Of a DNA stretch of 64,000 nucleotides, positions 52,561 to 60,074 are shown piece by piece. The stretch spans positions 1,054,001 through 1,118,000 of the forward strand of contig OU365335.1 of NCBI GenBank assembly GCA_910822395.1. Reading direction: 5' to 3'. Numbering within the stretch: the stretch's first letter is position 1; every line of letters starts with the position of its first letter. Both the position numbers and the translations under genes were made by a program. The notes below the pieces were generated by a model. It had not been told where the DNA came from and searched no databases. It saw only the letters and a list, made by a program, of their open reading frames with translations. Source of the DNA: Pseudoclavibacter triregionum (GTDB lineage Bacteria; Actinomycetota; Actinomycetes; Actinomycetales; Microbacteriaceae).

Positions 52561-53004
52561 CTAGCGGGCGGGGCAGAAGCTCGGGAGGAGCTCCGCGGCG
52601 CCGTTGGCCGGGCACGGGTCGAAGGTGAAGATGACGAGCAGGCCGAGGACGATGAGCACCGTCACGACGATGCCGAGCGTCACCTGGAGGGCCTTCCGCG
52701 TGCCGGGCTTCGCGATGTAGTCGTTGATGATCGTGCGCATGCCGTTGCCGCCGTGGATGAAGGCGAGGATGAGCATGAGGGCGTCCCACACCTGCCAGAA
52801 CGGCTGCGAGAGCTTGCCGCCGACGAAGGCGAAGTCGATGGCCGAGATGCCCTGGCCGACCATGAGGTTGGTGAAGAGGTGGCCGAAGATGAGGATGACC
52901 AGGAGCACGCCGGAGCCGCGCATGAAGAGCCAGCCGGTCTTCTCCCAGTTCGAGCCCTTGCCGGTCCGCGCGACGCGCGGGTATTCGATGGTGTCGATCG
53001 TCAT
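52561..53004 (-). CDS. sdhD: succinate dehydrogenase membrane anchor subunit
   Basis: A 147-residue protein with three hydrophobic helices. GVLLVILIFGHLFTNLMVGQG has the probable haem-ligand His, and FIHGGNGMRTIINDYI matches the anchor-subunit end of helix 2. It docks SdhAB to the membrane and helps form the quinone site. Located 11 bp after sdhC and 33 bp before sdhA. Confidence 0.93.
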   Translation of the reverse strand: MTIDTIEYPRVARTGKGSNWEKTGWLFMRGSGVLLVILIFGHLFTNLMVGQGISAIDFAFVGGKLSQPFWQVWDALMLILAFIHGGNGMRTIINDYIAKPGTRKALQVTLGIVVTVLIVLGLLVIFTFDPCPANGAAELLPSFCPAR

Positions 53005-53015
53005 GTCGGGGCCCC

Positions 53016-53447
53016 CTAGTGCGAGAAGACGTGCGAGAGGTGGACGGGGAGGAAGCCGGCCATGAGGACGACCCAGACGGCGACGACGATCCAGAACATG
53101 AGGCGCTGGTGGCGCGCGCCGCCCGGGAGGAAGTCGATGAGGATGACGCGGAGGCCGTTGAGCGCGTGGTAGAGGATCGCGCCGACGAGGACGGACTCAC
53201 CCAGGCCCATGATCGGCGTCTTGTAGGCCGACATGGCCGCGTTGTAGGCCTCCGGGCTCACGCGCACGAGCGAGGTGTCGAGCACGTGGACGAGGAGGAA
53301 GAAGAAGATGGCGACGCCGGTGATGCGGTGGAGGACCCAGGACCACATGCCCTCGGTGCCGCGGTAGAGCGTGCCGCCGATGTGCGACTTCTTCGCGGAC
53401 GGCGCGGGGCCGGAGGCCTGCTGGGTTTCCGTCGTGACAGTGGACAC
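53016..53447 (-). CDS. sdhC: succinate dehydrogenase cytochrome b556 subunit
   Basis: A 143-residue protein with three helices. GMWSWVLHRITGVAIFFFLLVHVLD contains the SdhC signature (H-R-x-T-G) and haem-ligand His, and ALNGLRVILIDF the second conserved block. The start is GTG at 53447, with GAGAAGGGAATTCC as ribosome site. First gene of the sdh operon. Confidence 0.94.
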   Translation of the reverse strand: MSTVTTETQQASGPAPSAKKSHIGGTLYRGTEGMWSWVLHRITGVAIFFFLLVHVLDTSLVRVSPEAYNAAMSAYKTPIMGLGESVLVGAILYHALNGLRVILIDFLPGGARHQRLMFWIVVAVWVVLMAGFLPVHLSHVFSH

Positions 53448-53540
53448 GGAATTCCCTTCTCAGATGATTGGGCGACGTCGGGACATCGACGCCCCGAATC
53501 GAGGGCCGCGCACCCCGGGGAGAGACGCGCAGGACCGGAT

Positions 53541-54737
53541 TCAGCCTACCCCGTTCTCCGTCACCTGATAGTCCGCCGTGAGCGCCAGGGCCTTCGAGCG
53601 CGCGGTCTCCCCGCGGCGCTTCGCGATGACGTCGCCGTAGTGGCCGAGCAGCTCGTCGCAGATGCGCTCCCAGGAGCGGTCGAGCACGCGGCGGCGGCCT
53701 GCCTCGCCCATGCGGGCGCGGAGGTCCTGGTCGCCGACGAGGCGCGCCACGCACTCGCGGAGGTGGGCGTCGCCGCTCGACTCGGGGTCGAAGAGGTAGC
53801 CGTCCTCGCCGTGGCCGATGAGGTCGATCGGCCCGCCGGCCCGCGGGGCGACGACGGGCAGCCCGCTCGCGTGGGCCTCCTGCACGGTCTGGCCGAAGGT
53901 CTCCTCGGTGCCCGTGTGGACGAAGACGTCGAAGCTCGCGTACGCGTAGGCGAGGTCCCGGCCCGAGAGACGCCCGGCGAAGTGGACGGGCATGCCCTTG
54001 AGGGTGCGCTTCACGGAGTCCATCGAGGGGCCGTCGCCGACGACGACGATCTGGAGGTTCGGGATGCCGCGCAGCGCGCCGAGCCGCTCGACCTGCTTCT
54101 CCGGCGCGACGCGGCCGACGTAGCCGACGATGACCTTGCGCTCGTCGCCGCCGGTGACGCGCTGGCGGAGGCGGGCGACCGTATCGGTCGCGCGGTTCCG
54201 CGGGTGGTAGGTCTCGAGGTCGACGCCTCGGCCCCACATGCGGAGCCGGCCGATGCGGGCGCGCTCGAGGTCGGCGATCGAGGCGGTCGAGGGCGCGAGG
54301 GTGAGGTCGGCGCCGTTGTGCACCCAGCGGATGATCTGCCAGGCGAAGCCCTCCATGGCGGAGAGGTTGTGGCGGCGCGTGTAGCCGGCGACGTCCGTCT
54401 GGAAGATCGCGACCGTGCCGATGCCGCGGCGCTTCGCCGCCGCCATCGCCTCGGCGCCGAGGAACATCGGGCTCGCGGCGTGGAGGATGTCCGGCGCGAA
54501 GTCGTCGAGGAGGTGCTGGATGCGCGTGTTCGGCACGCCCACGGGGAACTGGCGGTACGCGATGGCGGGCACCTCGTGCACGCGGAAGCCCTTGTAGCGC
54601 TTGGGGGCGCCGGCGGCGGGGCAGATGACGATCGCCTCGTGGCCGCGGAGGGCGAGGTGGTCGAGCACCTTCACCACCGAGTTCGTGACGCCATTGACGG
54701 TCGGGAGGAAGCTCTCGGTGACGACGGCGACTCGCAT
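53541..54737 (-). CDS. GT4 glycosyltransferase, GDP-mannose-dependent alpha-mannosyltransferase type
   Basis: A 398-residue GT-B enzyme. The N-terminus VAVVTESFLPTVNGVTNSVVKVLDHL and the C-terminal donor site EETFGQTVQEAHASGLPVVAPRAGGPIDLI (E-x7-E) match the MgtA/PimB-like mannosyltransferases that build glycolipids and lipomannan in actinobacteria. manC, making GDP-mannose, is divergently encoded 84 bp away, which supports mannose as the sugar. A leaderless promoter lies before its ATG. Confidence 0.86.
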   Translation of the reverse strand: MRVAVVTESFLPTVNGVTNSVVKVLDHLALRGHEAIVICPAAGAPKRYKGFRVHEVPAIAYRQFPVGVPNTRIQHLLDDFAPDILHAASPMFLGAEAMAAAKRRGIGTVAIFQTDVAGYTRRHNLSAMEGFAWQIIRWVHNGADLTLAPSTASIADLERARIGRLRMWGRGVDLETYHPRNRATDTVARLRQRVTGGDERKVIVGYVGRVAPEKQVERLGALRGIPNLQIVVVGDGPSMDSVKRTLKGMPVHFAGRLSGRDLAYAYASFDVFVHTGTEETFGQTVQEAHASGLPVVAPRAGGPIDLIGHGEDGYLFDPESSGDAHLRECVARLVGDQDLRARMGEAGRRRVLDRSWERICDELLGHYGDVIAKRRGETARSKALALTADYQVTENGVG

Positions 54738-54744
54738 GCGGCAT

Positions 54745-54750
54745 AGGGTA
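54745..54750 (-). promoter_or_regulatory. -10 box TACCCT of a leaderless promoter for the GT4 gene
   Basis: TACCCT on the minus strand ends 7 nt before the ATG at 54737; no ribosome site is present. Confidence 0.58.
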
Positions 54751-54808
54751 CGGCCCCGCGATGGGACGGCGGGTGAACGGCTTCCCAATTCCCCGCGCGC
54801 GCCCCGCC

Positions 54809-54814
54809 TACAGT
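54809..54814 (+). promoter_or_regulatory. -10 box TACAGT of a leaderless promoter for manC
   Basis: TACAGT lies 7 nt before the ATG at 54822. It overlaps the alternative GTG at 54813, arguing against that GTG as start. Confidence 0.62.
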
Positions 54815-54821
54815 GGAGCGC

Positions 54822-55991
54822 ATGGCCGAATCGACCACCGAGCTCCCGCCCGCCGACCTCGAGGCCGCCGAGCCCCTCGACCGCTTCGTCGCCGTCATCC
54901 CGGCCGGCGGCGTCGGCTCGCGGCTGTGGCCCCTCTCGCGCGCGGCCGAGCCGAAGTTCCTCCACGACGTGACCGGCCAGGGCACGACGCTCCTGCGCGG
55001 CACCTGGGACCGCCTCCTGCCCCTCTGCGCGGAGGACCGCATCCTCGTCGTGACCGGCGAGGCGCACGGCGAGGAGGTGCGCCGCCAGCTGCCCGACCTC
55101 CGCGACGAGAACGTCGTGCTCGAGCGCGAGGGGCGCGACTCCTCGGCGGCCATCGGCCTCGCCGCGGCCATCCTCGAGCGGCGCATGCCCGGCGCGATCA
55201 TCGGCTCCTTCGCCGCCGACCATCTCATCGGCAACCAGGCGCGCTTCGCCGCCGCCGTCCGCGAGGCCGTCGCCGCCGCCGACGCCGGGCGCATCGTCAC
55301 CATCGGCATCCAGCCCATCGAGCCCTCGACGGCCTTCGGCTACATCCGCGCCGGCGCCCCCGCCCGCATCGAGGGCGCCCCCTCGGCCCGCGCGGTCGAG
55401 GCCTTCGTCGAGAAGCCCGCGCTGCGCACGGCCCGCAAGTACCTCGCCTCGGGCGAGTACCTCTGGAACGCGGGCATGTTCATCGCCCGCGCCTCGGTGC
55501 TCCTCGAGGAGCTCGCCGCGAACCGCCCCGAGCTCGCCGCCGGCATCGCCGAGATCGCGGACGCCTGGGACACCCCGGCCCGCGACGAGGTGACCGCGCG
55601 CGTCTGGCCCGGCCTCGAGAAGATCGCCATCGACTACACGGTCGCCGAGCCCGCCGCCGCGAAGGGCGCGCTCGCGGTCATCCCCGGCTTCTTCCAGTGG
55701 GACGACGTGGGCGACTTCGCCTCCGTCTCGCGCCTCCTGCAGATCGAGCAGGCGGCCGCGGGGGAGGAGCCGCACATCGTCGTCATGGGCGACCCCGACC
55801 GGGTCGTCGAGGTCGACGCGACCGGGATCGTCGTCTCGAAGACGGATCGCGTCATCGCGGTCGCCGGCCTCCCGGACGTCGTCGTCGTCGACACCCCCGA
55901 CGCCCTCCTGGTCACCACGCGCGCGAACGCGCAGACGGTGAAGGAGCTCGTGAAGGCGATCGGCTCCTCCCAGCATCCGGAAGTGCTGTAG
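54822..55991 (+). CDS. manC: mannose-1-phosphate guanylyltransferase
   Basis: Makes GDP-mannose from mannose-1-phosphate and GTP. The 389-residue nucleotidyltransferase has the GTP-binding PAGGVGSRLWPLSR motif, FAADHLIG with the metal-binding Asp, FVEKP and LWNAGMFIAR. It lacks the isomerase domain of bifunctional type II enzymes. The product feeds the neighbouring GT4 transferase and the Ppm-type synthase. Start chosen by its leaderless promoter. Confidence 0.93.
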   Translation: MAESTTELPPADLEAAEPLDRFVAVIPAGGVGSRLWPLSRAAEPKFLHDVTGQGTTLLRGTWDRLLPLCAEDRILVVTGEAHGEEVRRQLPDLRDENVVLEREGRDSSAAIGLAAAILERRMPGAIIGSFAADHLIGNQARFAAAVREAVAAADAGRIVTIGIQPIEPSTAFGYIRAGAPARIEGAPSARAVEAFVEKPALRTARKYLASGEYLWNAGMFIARASVLLEELAANRPELAAGIAEIADAWDTPARDEVTARVWPGLEKIAIDYTVAEPAAAKGALAVIPGFFQWDDVGDFASVSRLLQIEQAAAGEEPHIVVMGDPDRVVEVDATGIVVSKTDRVIAVAGLPDVVVVDTPDALLVTTRANAQTVKELVKAIGSSQHPEVL

Positions 55992-56036
55992 CGGAATCGT
56001 TCCCTCGCCGGGCGATCCGGTCGCCTGACCGGCCAA

Positions 56037-56042
56037 TACACT
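56037..56042 (+). promoter_or_regulatory. -10 box TACACT of a leaderless promoter
   Basis: TACACT ends 6 nt before the ATG at 56049 of the first BMP lipoprotein gene; no ribosome site is present. Confidence 0.62.
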
Positions 56043-56048
56043 GACCGG

Positions 56049-57134
56049 ATGCAGACCCGACGCGCCCTCTCCGCGGCCGCCGCCCTGGCCGCCGCCGCCC
56101 TCGCCCTCACCGCCTGCCAGCCCGCCCCGACGCCGACGACCCCGACCGGCGCCGCGACCGGCGCCGCCGACTTCCTCGCGTGCATGGTCGCGAACTCGGG
56201 CAACATCATGGACCGCTCCTTCAACCAGGCCGTCCACGAGTCGCTCGAGGCCGCGAAGACGGAGTACGGCATCCAGACCCGCGAGACGGTCTCGCAGTCG
56301 GCCGCCGACTACGAGACGAACCTCTCGACGATGGCGAACGCCGGCTGCGACTACATCGTCACCGTCGGCTGGGAGCTCGCCGACGCGACGAAGGCCGCGG
56401 CCGCCGCGAACCCCGACATCGCGTACTCGATCGTCGACGAGGTCGTCGACGGCGAGAACGTCCGCAGCATCGTCCACGACACGGCGCAGGCCGCCTTCCT
56501 CGCCGGCTACCTCGCCGCGGGCCTGTCGAAGACCGGCGTCGTCGGCACCTTCGGCGGCGGCAACCAGCCGCCCGTCACGGTGTTCATGGACGGCTACCAG
56601 GCCGGCGTCGAGCAGTACAACCGGGCCCACGGCGCGCAGGTCCGCGTCGTCGGCTGGGACCGCGCGACCCAGCAGGGCTCGTTCACGGACGACTTCACGA
56701 ACTCGAACACCGCCCGCACCGTCGCGCAGGGCCTCATCTCGCAGGGCGCGGACATCATCATGCCCGTCGCCGCGCAGGCTGGCGAGGGCGCCGTCACCGC
56801 GGCGAAGGAGCACGGCGGCGACATCGGCGTCATCTGGGTCGACTCGGACGGCTACGAGCTGCTCGCCGACGACATGAAGCCCTTCATCGTCACGACCGTC
56901 GAGAAGCACATGAAGCCGGCCATCCTCGAGGCGATCTCCTCGAAGCTCGACGGCTCCTTCGCGGGCGGCCACTCGATCGTCGGCACGCTCGAGAACGAGG
57001 GCGTCGGCCTCGCGCCGTTCCACGACTGGGACGCGAAGATCCCCGCCGAGCTGAAGACCGAGGTCGAGCAGCTCCGCGAGCAGATCATCGCCGGCCAGAT
57101 CAAGGTCGAGTCGCCCTCCTCGCCGAAGCAGTAG
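56049..57134 (+). CDS. BMP family nucleoside-binding lipoprotein (first paralogue)
   Basis: A 361-residue extracellular substrate-binding protein of the PnrA/Med-like BMP family. The signal peptide ends in LTAC (Cys23). The mature part has DRSFNQAVHESLEAA, GWELADATKAAAAANPDIAYSIVD, TFGGGNQPPVTVFMDGYQAGVEQYN and the GVGLAPFHDWDAKIP end, all family marks. Relatives bind purine or pyrimidine nucleosides for an ABC importer. It is followed by a second BMP gene but separated by a hairpin and a 208-bp gap, so each has its own promoter. Confidence 0.9.
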   Translation: MQTRRALSAAAALAAAALALTACQPAPTPTTPTGAATGAADFLACMVANSGNIMDRSFNQAVHESLEAAKTEYGIQTRETVSQSAADYETNLSTMANAGCDYIVTVGWELADATKAAAAANPDIAYSIVDEVVDGENVRSIVHDTAQAAFLAGYLAAGLSKTGVVGTFGGGNQPPVTVFMDGYQAGVEQYNRAHGAQVRVVGWDRATQQGSFTDDFTNSNTARTVAQGLISQGADIIMPVAAQAGEGAVTAAKEHGGDIGVIWVDSDGYELLADDMKPFIVTTVEKHMKPAILEAISSKLDGSFAGGHSIVGTLENEGVGLAPFHDWDAKIPAELKTEVEQLREQIIAGQIKVESPSSPKQ

Positions 57135-57154
57135 CCGACGCGCGCGGTGCGACG

Positions 57155-57191
57155 CGGGCCCGGTCCGGAATCCCTCTCCGGCCCGGGCCCG
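57155..57191 (+). terminator. hairpin terminator after first BMP gene
   Basis: A 14-bp stem (CGGGCCCGGTCCGG against CCGGCCCGGGCCCG) with one mismatch and a 9-nt loop, 20 bp after the stop codon. Confidence 0.7.
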
Positions 57192-57342
57192 TTCACGTGC
57201 TGTTCATGTTCCACAACGGTCTGGTTGCGATCCCACAGAGGGATCCCTGGGCGTGGGCTGGGAGCCCTAGCCTGAAGCCGGGCGCGCCGTCGCGTCCGCG
57301 TTCGCCGCGGCCAAGCCGCGACCGAGGAAGGAACATCCCCAC

Positions 57343-58440
57343 ATGGCATTCTCGAACCCGAAGCGCTTCGGCGCGGTCGCCGCGCTCGCGCTGACGGCCC
57401 TCACGCTCACCGCCTGCGGCCAGGCCCCCGCCCCGGCCGGCTCGACCGCCGGCGCGACCGGCGCCGCCGACGCCAAGGACTTCACCGCCTGCATGGTCTC
57501 CGACCAGGGCGGCTTCGACGACAAGTCCTTCAACCAGCTCTCGCACGACGGCCTCGTCGAGGCCGAGACGACCCTCGGCATCACGACGCTCGAGGCCGAG
57601 TCGAAGTCGCCGGACGACTTCGAGCCGAACATCACCGCGATGGTCCAGGCCGGCTGCGACATCATCGTCCCGGTCGGCTTCATGCTCGCGGACGCGACGC
57701 AGGCCGCCGCCACGGCGAACCCGGACGTCGACTTCGCCATCGTCGACGTCGACTACCTCAAGGGCGACAACGTCCTCGGCCTCAACTACGACACGGCCCA
57801 GGCCGCGTTCCTCGCCGGCTACGCCGCGGCCGCCTCGTCGAAGACGGGCGTCGTCGCCACCTACGGCGGCGCGCAGATCCCCTCCGTCACGATCTTCATG
57901 GACGGCTTCGCGAACGGCGTGAAGAAGTACAACGAGGCCAAGGGCAAGAACGTCCAGGTCCTCGGCTGGGACGTCGCCGCGCAGACCGGCTCGTTCGTGG
58001 GCGACTTCGAGAACCAGACGCAGGCGAACCAGATCACCCAGGGCTTCCTCGCCCAGAACGCGGACATCATCCTCCCCGTCGGCGGCCCGCTCTACCAGGG
58101 CGGCGCCGAGGCCATCAAGGCCAGCGGCAAGGAGGCCTTCATCATCGGCGTCGACTCCGACCTCGCCGCCCGCGACACGAAGTACGCGGACATCATCATG
58201 ACCTCGATCACGAAGTCGATGGACAAGTCGGTGCTCGAGGCGATCACGGAGTCGTTCGAGGGCACGTTCAAGGGCGGCACCTACACGGGCACGCTCGAGA
58301 ACGACGGCGTCGGCCTCGCGCCGTTCGGCGCCTTCGAGCCGCGCCTCCCGGCCGGCACGCTCGACGAGATCGAGGCCCTCAAGGCCGACATCATCGCCGG
58401 CAAGATCACGGACCTCTCGCCCTCCTCGCCCAAGGCGTAG
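57343..58440 (+). CDS. BMP family nucleoside-binding lipoprotein (second paralogue)
   Basis: A 365-residue lipoprotein with the lipobox LTAC (Cys25). DQGGFDDKSFNQLSHDGLVEAE is the classical BMP N-terminal motif, better preserved than in the first paralogue, and NYDTAQAAFLAGYAAAASSKTGVVATYGG, IPSVTIFMDGFANGVKKYN and NDGVGLAPFG follow. CGAGGAAGGAAC precedes the ATG. It probably binds nucleosides outside the cell for the transporter encoded downstream, though a strong hairpin separates them. Confidence 0.92.
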   Translation: MAFSNPKRFGAVAALALTALTLTACGQAPAPAGSTAGATGAADAKDFTACMVSDQGGFDDKSFNQLSHDGLVEAETTLGITTLEAESKSPDDFEPNITAMVQAGCDIIVPVGFMLADATQAAATANPDVDFAIVDVDYLKGDNVLGLNYDTAQAAFLAGYAAAASSKTGVVATYGGAQIPSVTIFMDGFANGVKKYNEAKGKNVQVLGWDVAAQTGSFVGDFENQTQANQITQGFLAQNADIILPVGGPLYQGGAEAIKASGKEAFIIGVDSDLAARDTKYADIIMTSITKSMDKSVLEAITESFEGTFKGGTYTGTLENDGVGLAPFGAFEPRLPAGTLDEIEALKADIIAGKITDLSPSSPKA

Positions 58441-58465
58441 GACGGCAGAGCCCACGCTCTCGGCA

Positions 58466-58500
58466 GGATCGGGGAGCCGCGTCGCGCGGCTCCCCGATCC
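58466..58500 (+). terminator. strong hairpin terminator after second BMP gene
   Basis: A perfect 16-bp stem, GGATCGGGGAGCCGCG / CGCGGCTCCCCGATCC, with a TCG loop, 25 bp after the stop. No T-tract follows. Confidence 0.85.
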
Positions 58501-58503
58501 GCG

Positions 58504-58532
58504 TCGAGGACTCCCCCCCCCCGGGCTAGGCT
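58504..58532 (+). promoter_or_regulatory. putative promoter of nucleoside ABC operon with C10 tract in spacer
   Basis: A -10 box TAGGCT at 58527-58532 precedes a leader of about 35 nt to the ATG at 58575. A run of ten C (58513-58522) lies directly upstream, inside the 17-nt spacer between the -10 box and a weak -35-like TCGAGG (58504-58509). Changes in run length would alter the spacer. Confidence 0.45.
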
Positions 58533-58574
58533 CGGGCCACCAGGCAGCACCACCAGCAGCGAGGCATCCGAGAC

Positions 58575-60074
58575 ATGAAGCTCGAACTCCGCGGCATCAC
58601 GAAGCGCTTCGGCGCCTTCACCGCGAACGATCACATCGACCTCGTCGTCGAGCCGGGCGAGATCCACGCGCTCCTCGGCGAGAACGGCGCCGGCAAGTCG
58701 ACGCTCATGAACGTCCTCTACGGCCTCTACACGGCCGACGAGGGCGAGATCCTGCTGGACGACGTGCCCCAGCACTTCAGCGGCCCCGGCGACGCCATGG
58801 CCGCCGGCATCGGCATGGTGCACCAGCACTTCATGCTCATCCCCGTCTTCACCGTCGCCGAGAACCTCATGCTCGGCCACGAGCCCGTGAAGGGCGGCGT
58901 CGTCCTCGACCTCGACGCGGCCCGCGCGAAGGTGCGGGAGATCTCCGATCGCTTCGGCTTCGACATCGACCCGGACGCCGTCGTCGAGCATCTCCCCGTC
59001 GGCGCGCAGCAGCGGGTCGAGATCATCAAGGCGCTCTCGCGCGACGCGAAGGTGCTCGTGCTCGACGAGCCCACGGCGGTGCTCACGCCGCAGGAGACCG
59101 ACGAGCTCATGGGCATCATGGACCAGCTCCGGAAGTCCGGCACCTCCATCGTCTTCATCACGCACAAGCTCCGCGAGGTGCGCGAGATCGCCGACCGCAT
59201 CACGGTCATCCGCCGCGGCAAGGTCGTCGGCACCGCCGACCCGAGCGAGTCGAACGAGGAGCTCGCCGCGAAGATGGTCGGCCGCGCCGTCGACCTCTCC
59301 GTCGACAAGAACCCGCCGAAGCTCGGCGAGGCGACGTTCAAGGTCGAGCACCTCACCGTCTTCGACGAGCTCGGCCGCAAGCAGGTCGACGACCTCTCCT
59401 TCGAGGTGCGCGAGGGTGAGATCCTCGTCATCGCGGGCGTCCAGGGCAACGGGCAGACCGAGCTCACGGAGGCGATCCTGGGCCTCCAGGCGAAGTCGCT
59501 CGGCTCGATCTCGCTCGACGGGAAGGAGCTGCTCGGCCGCTCGGTGAAGCAGATCCTCGACGCGGGCCTCGGCTTCGTGCCGGAGGACCGTACGACCGAC
59601 GGCCTCGTCGGCGAGTTCACCATCGCGGAGAACATGATCCTCGACCGCGCCGACCGCAAGCCCTTCGCGAAGGGCCTCGGCATGGACTTCGGCGAGATCG
59701 AGCGCTTCGCGAGCCGCTCGGTCGCCGACTTCGACGTCCGCACGCCCACCATCGCGACGCCCGCCGGGCGCCTCTCGGGCGGCAACCAGCAGAAGATCGT
59801 GCTCGCCCGCGAGCTCGGCCGGGACCTCCGGATGCTCATCGCCTCGCAGCCCACGCGCGGCCTCGACGTCGGGTCGATCGAGTTCGTCCACGAGCAGATC
59901 GTGCGCGTCCGGGACCAGGGCATCCCGGTCATCATCGTCTCGACCGAGCTCGACGAGGTCGTCGAGCTAGCCGACCGGATCATGGTCATGGTGAAGGGGA
60001 AGAGCATGGGCATCGTCGAGCCGACGACCTCGCGCGAGACGCTGGGTCAGATGATGGCGGGGATCGCGGCATGA
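58575..60074 (+). CDS. nucleoside ABC importer ATPase (two ATP-binding domains)
   Basis: A 499-residue subunit with two ABC domains, as in RbsA/NupO-type importers. The first has Walker A GENGAGKST, an unusual LPVGAQQRVEI signature and LVLDEPTAVLTPQE; the second keeps a degenerate P-loop (VQGNGQTE), signature LSGGNQQK and the H-loop VSTELDEVVEL. It energises the two permeases encoded next and should accept substrate from the BMP lipoproteins. Its stop overlaps the first permease by 4 nt. Confidence 0.93.
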   Translation: MKLELRGITKRFGAFTANDHIDLVVEPGEIHALLGENGAGKSTLMNVLYGLYTADEGEILLDDVPQHFSGPGDAMAAGIGMVHQHFMLIPVFTVAENLMLGHEPVKGGVVLDLDAARAKVREISDRFGFDIDPDAVVEHLPVGAQQRVEIIKALSRDAKVLVLDEPTAVLTPQETDELMGIMDQLRKSGTSIVFITHKLREVREIADRITVIRRGKVVGTADPSESNEELAAKMVGRAVDLSVDKNPPKLGEATFKVEHLTVFDELGRKQVDDLSFEVREGEILVIAGVQGNGQTELTEAILGLQAKSLGSISLDGKELLGRSVKQILDAGLGFVPEDRTTDGLVGEFTIAENMILDRADRKPFAKGLGMDFGEIERFASRSVADFDVRTPTIATPAGRLSGGNQQKIVLARELGRDLRMLIASQPTRGLDVGSIEFVHEQIVRVRDQGIPVIIVSTELDEVVELADRIMVMVKGKSMGIVEPTTSRETLGQMMAGIAA

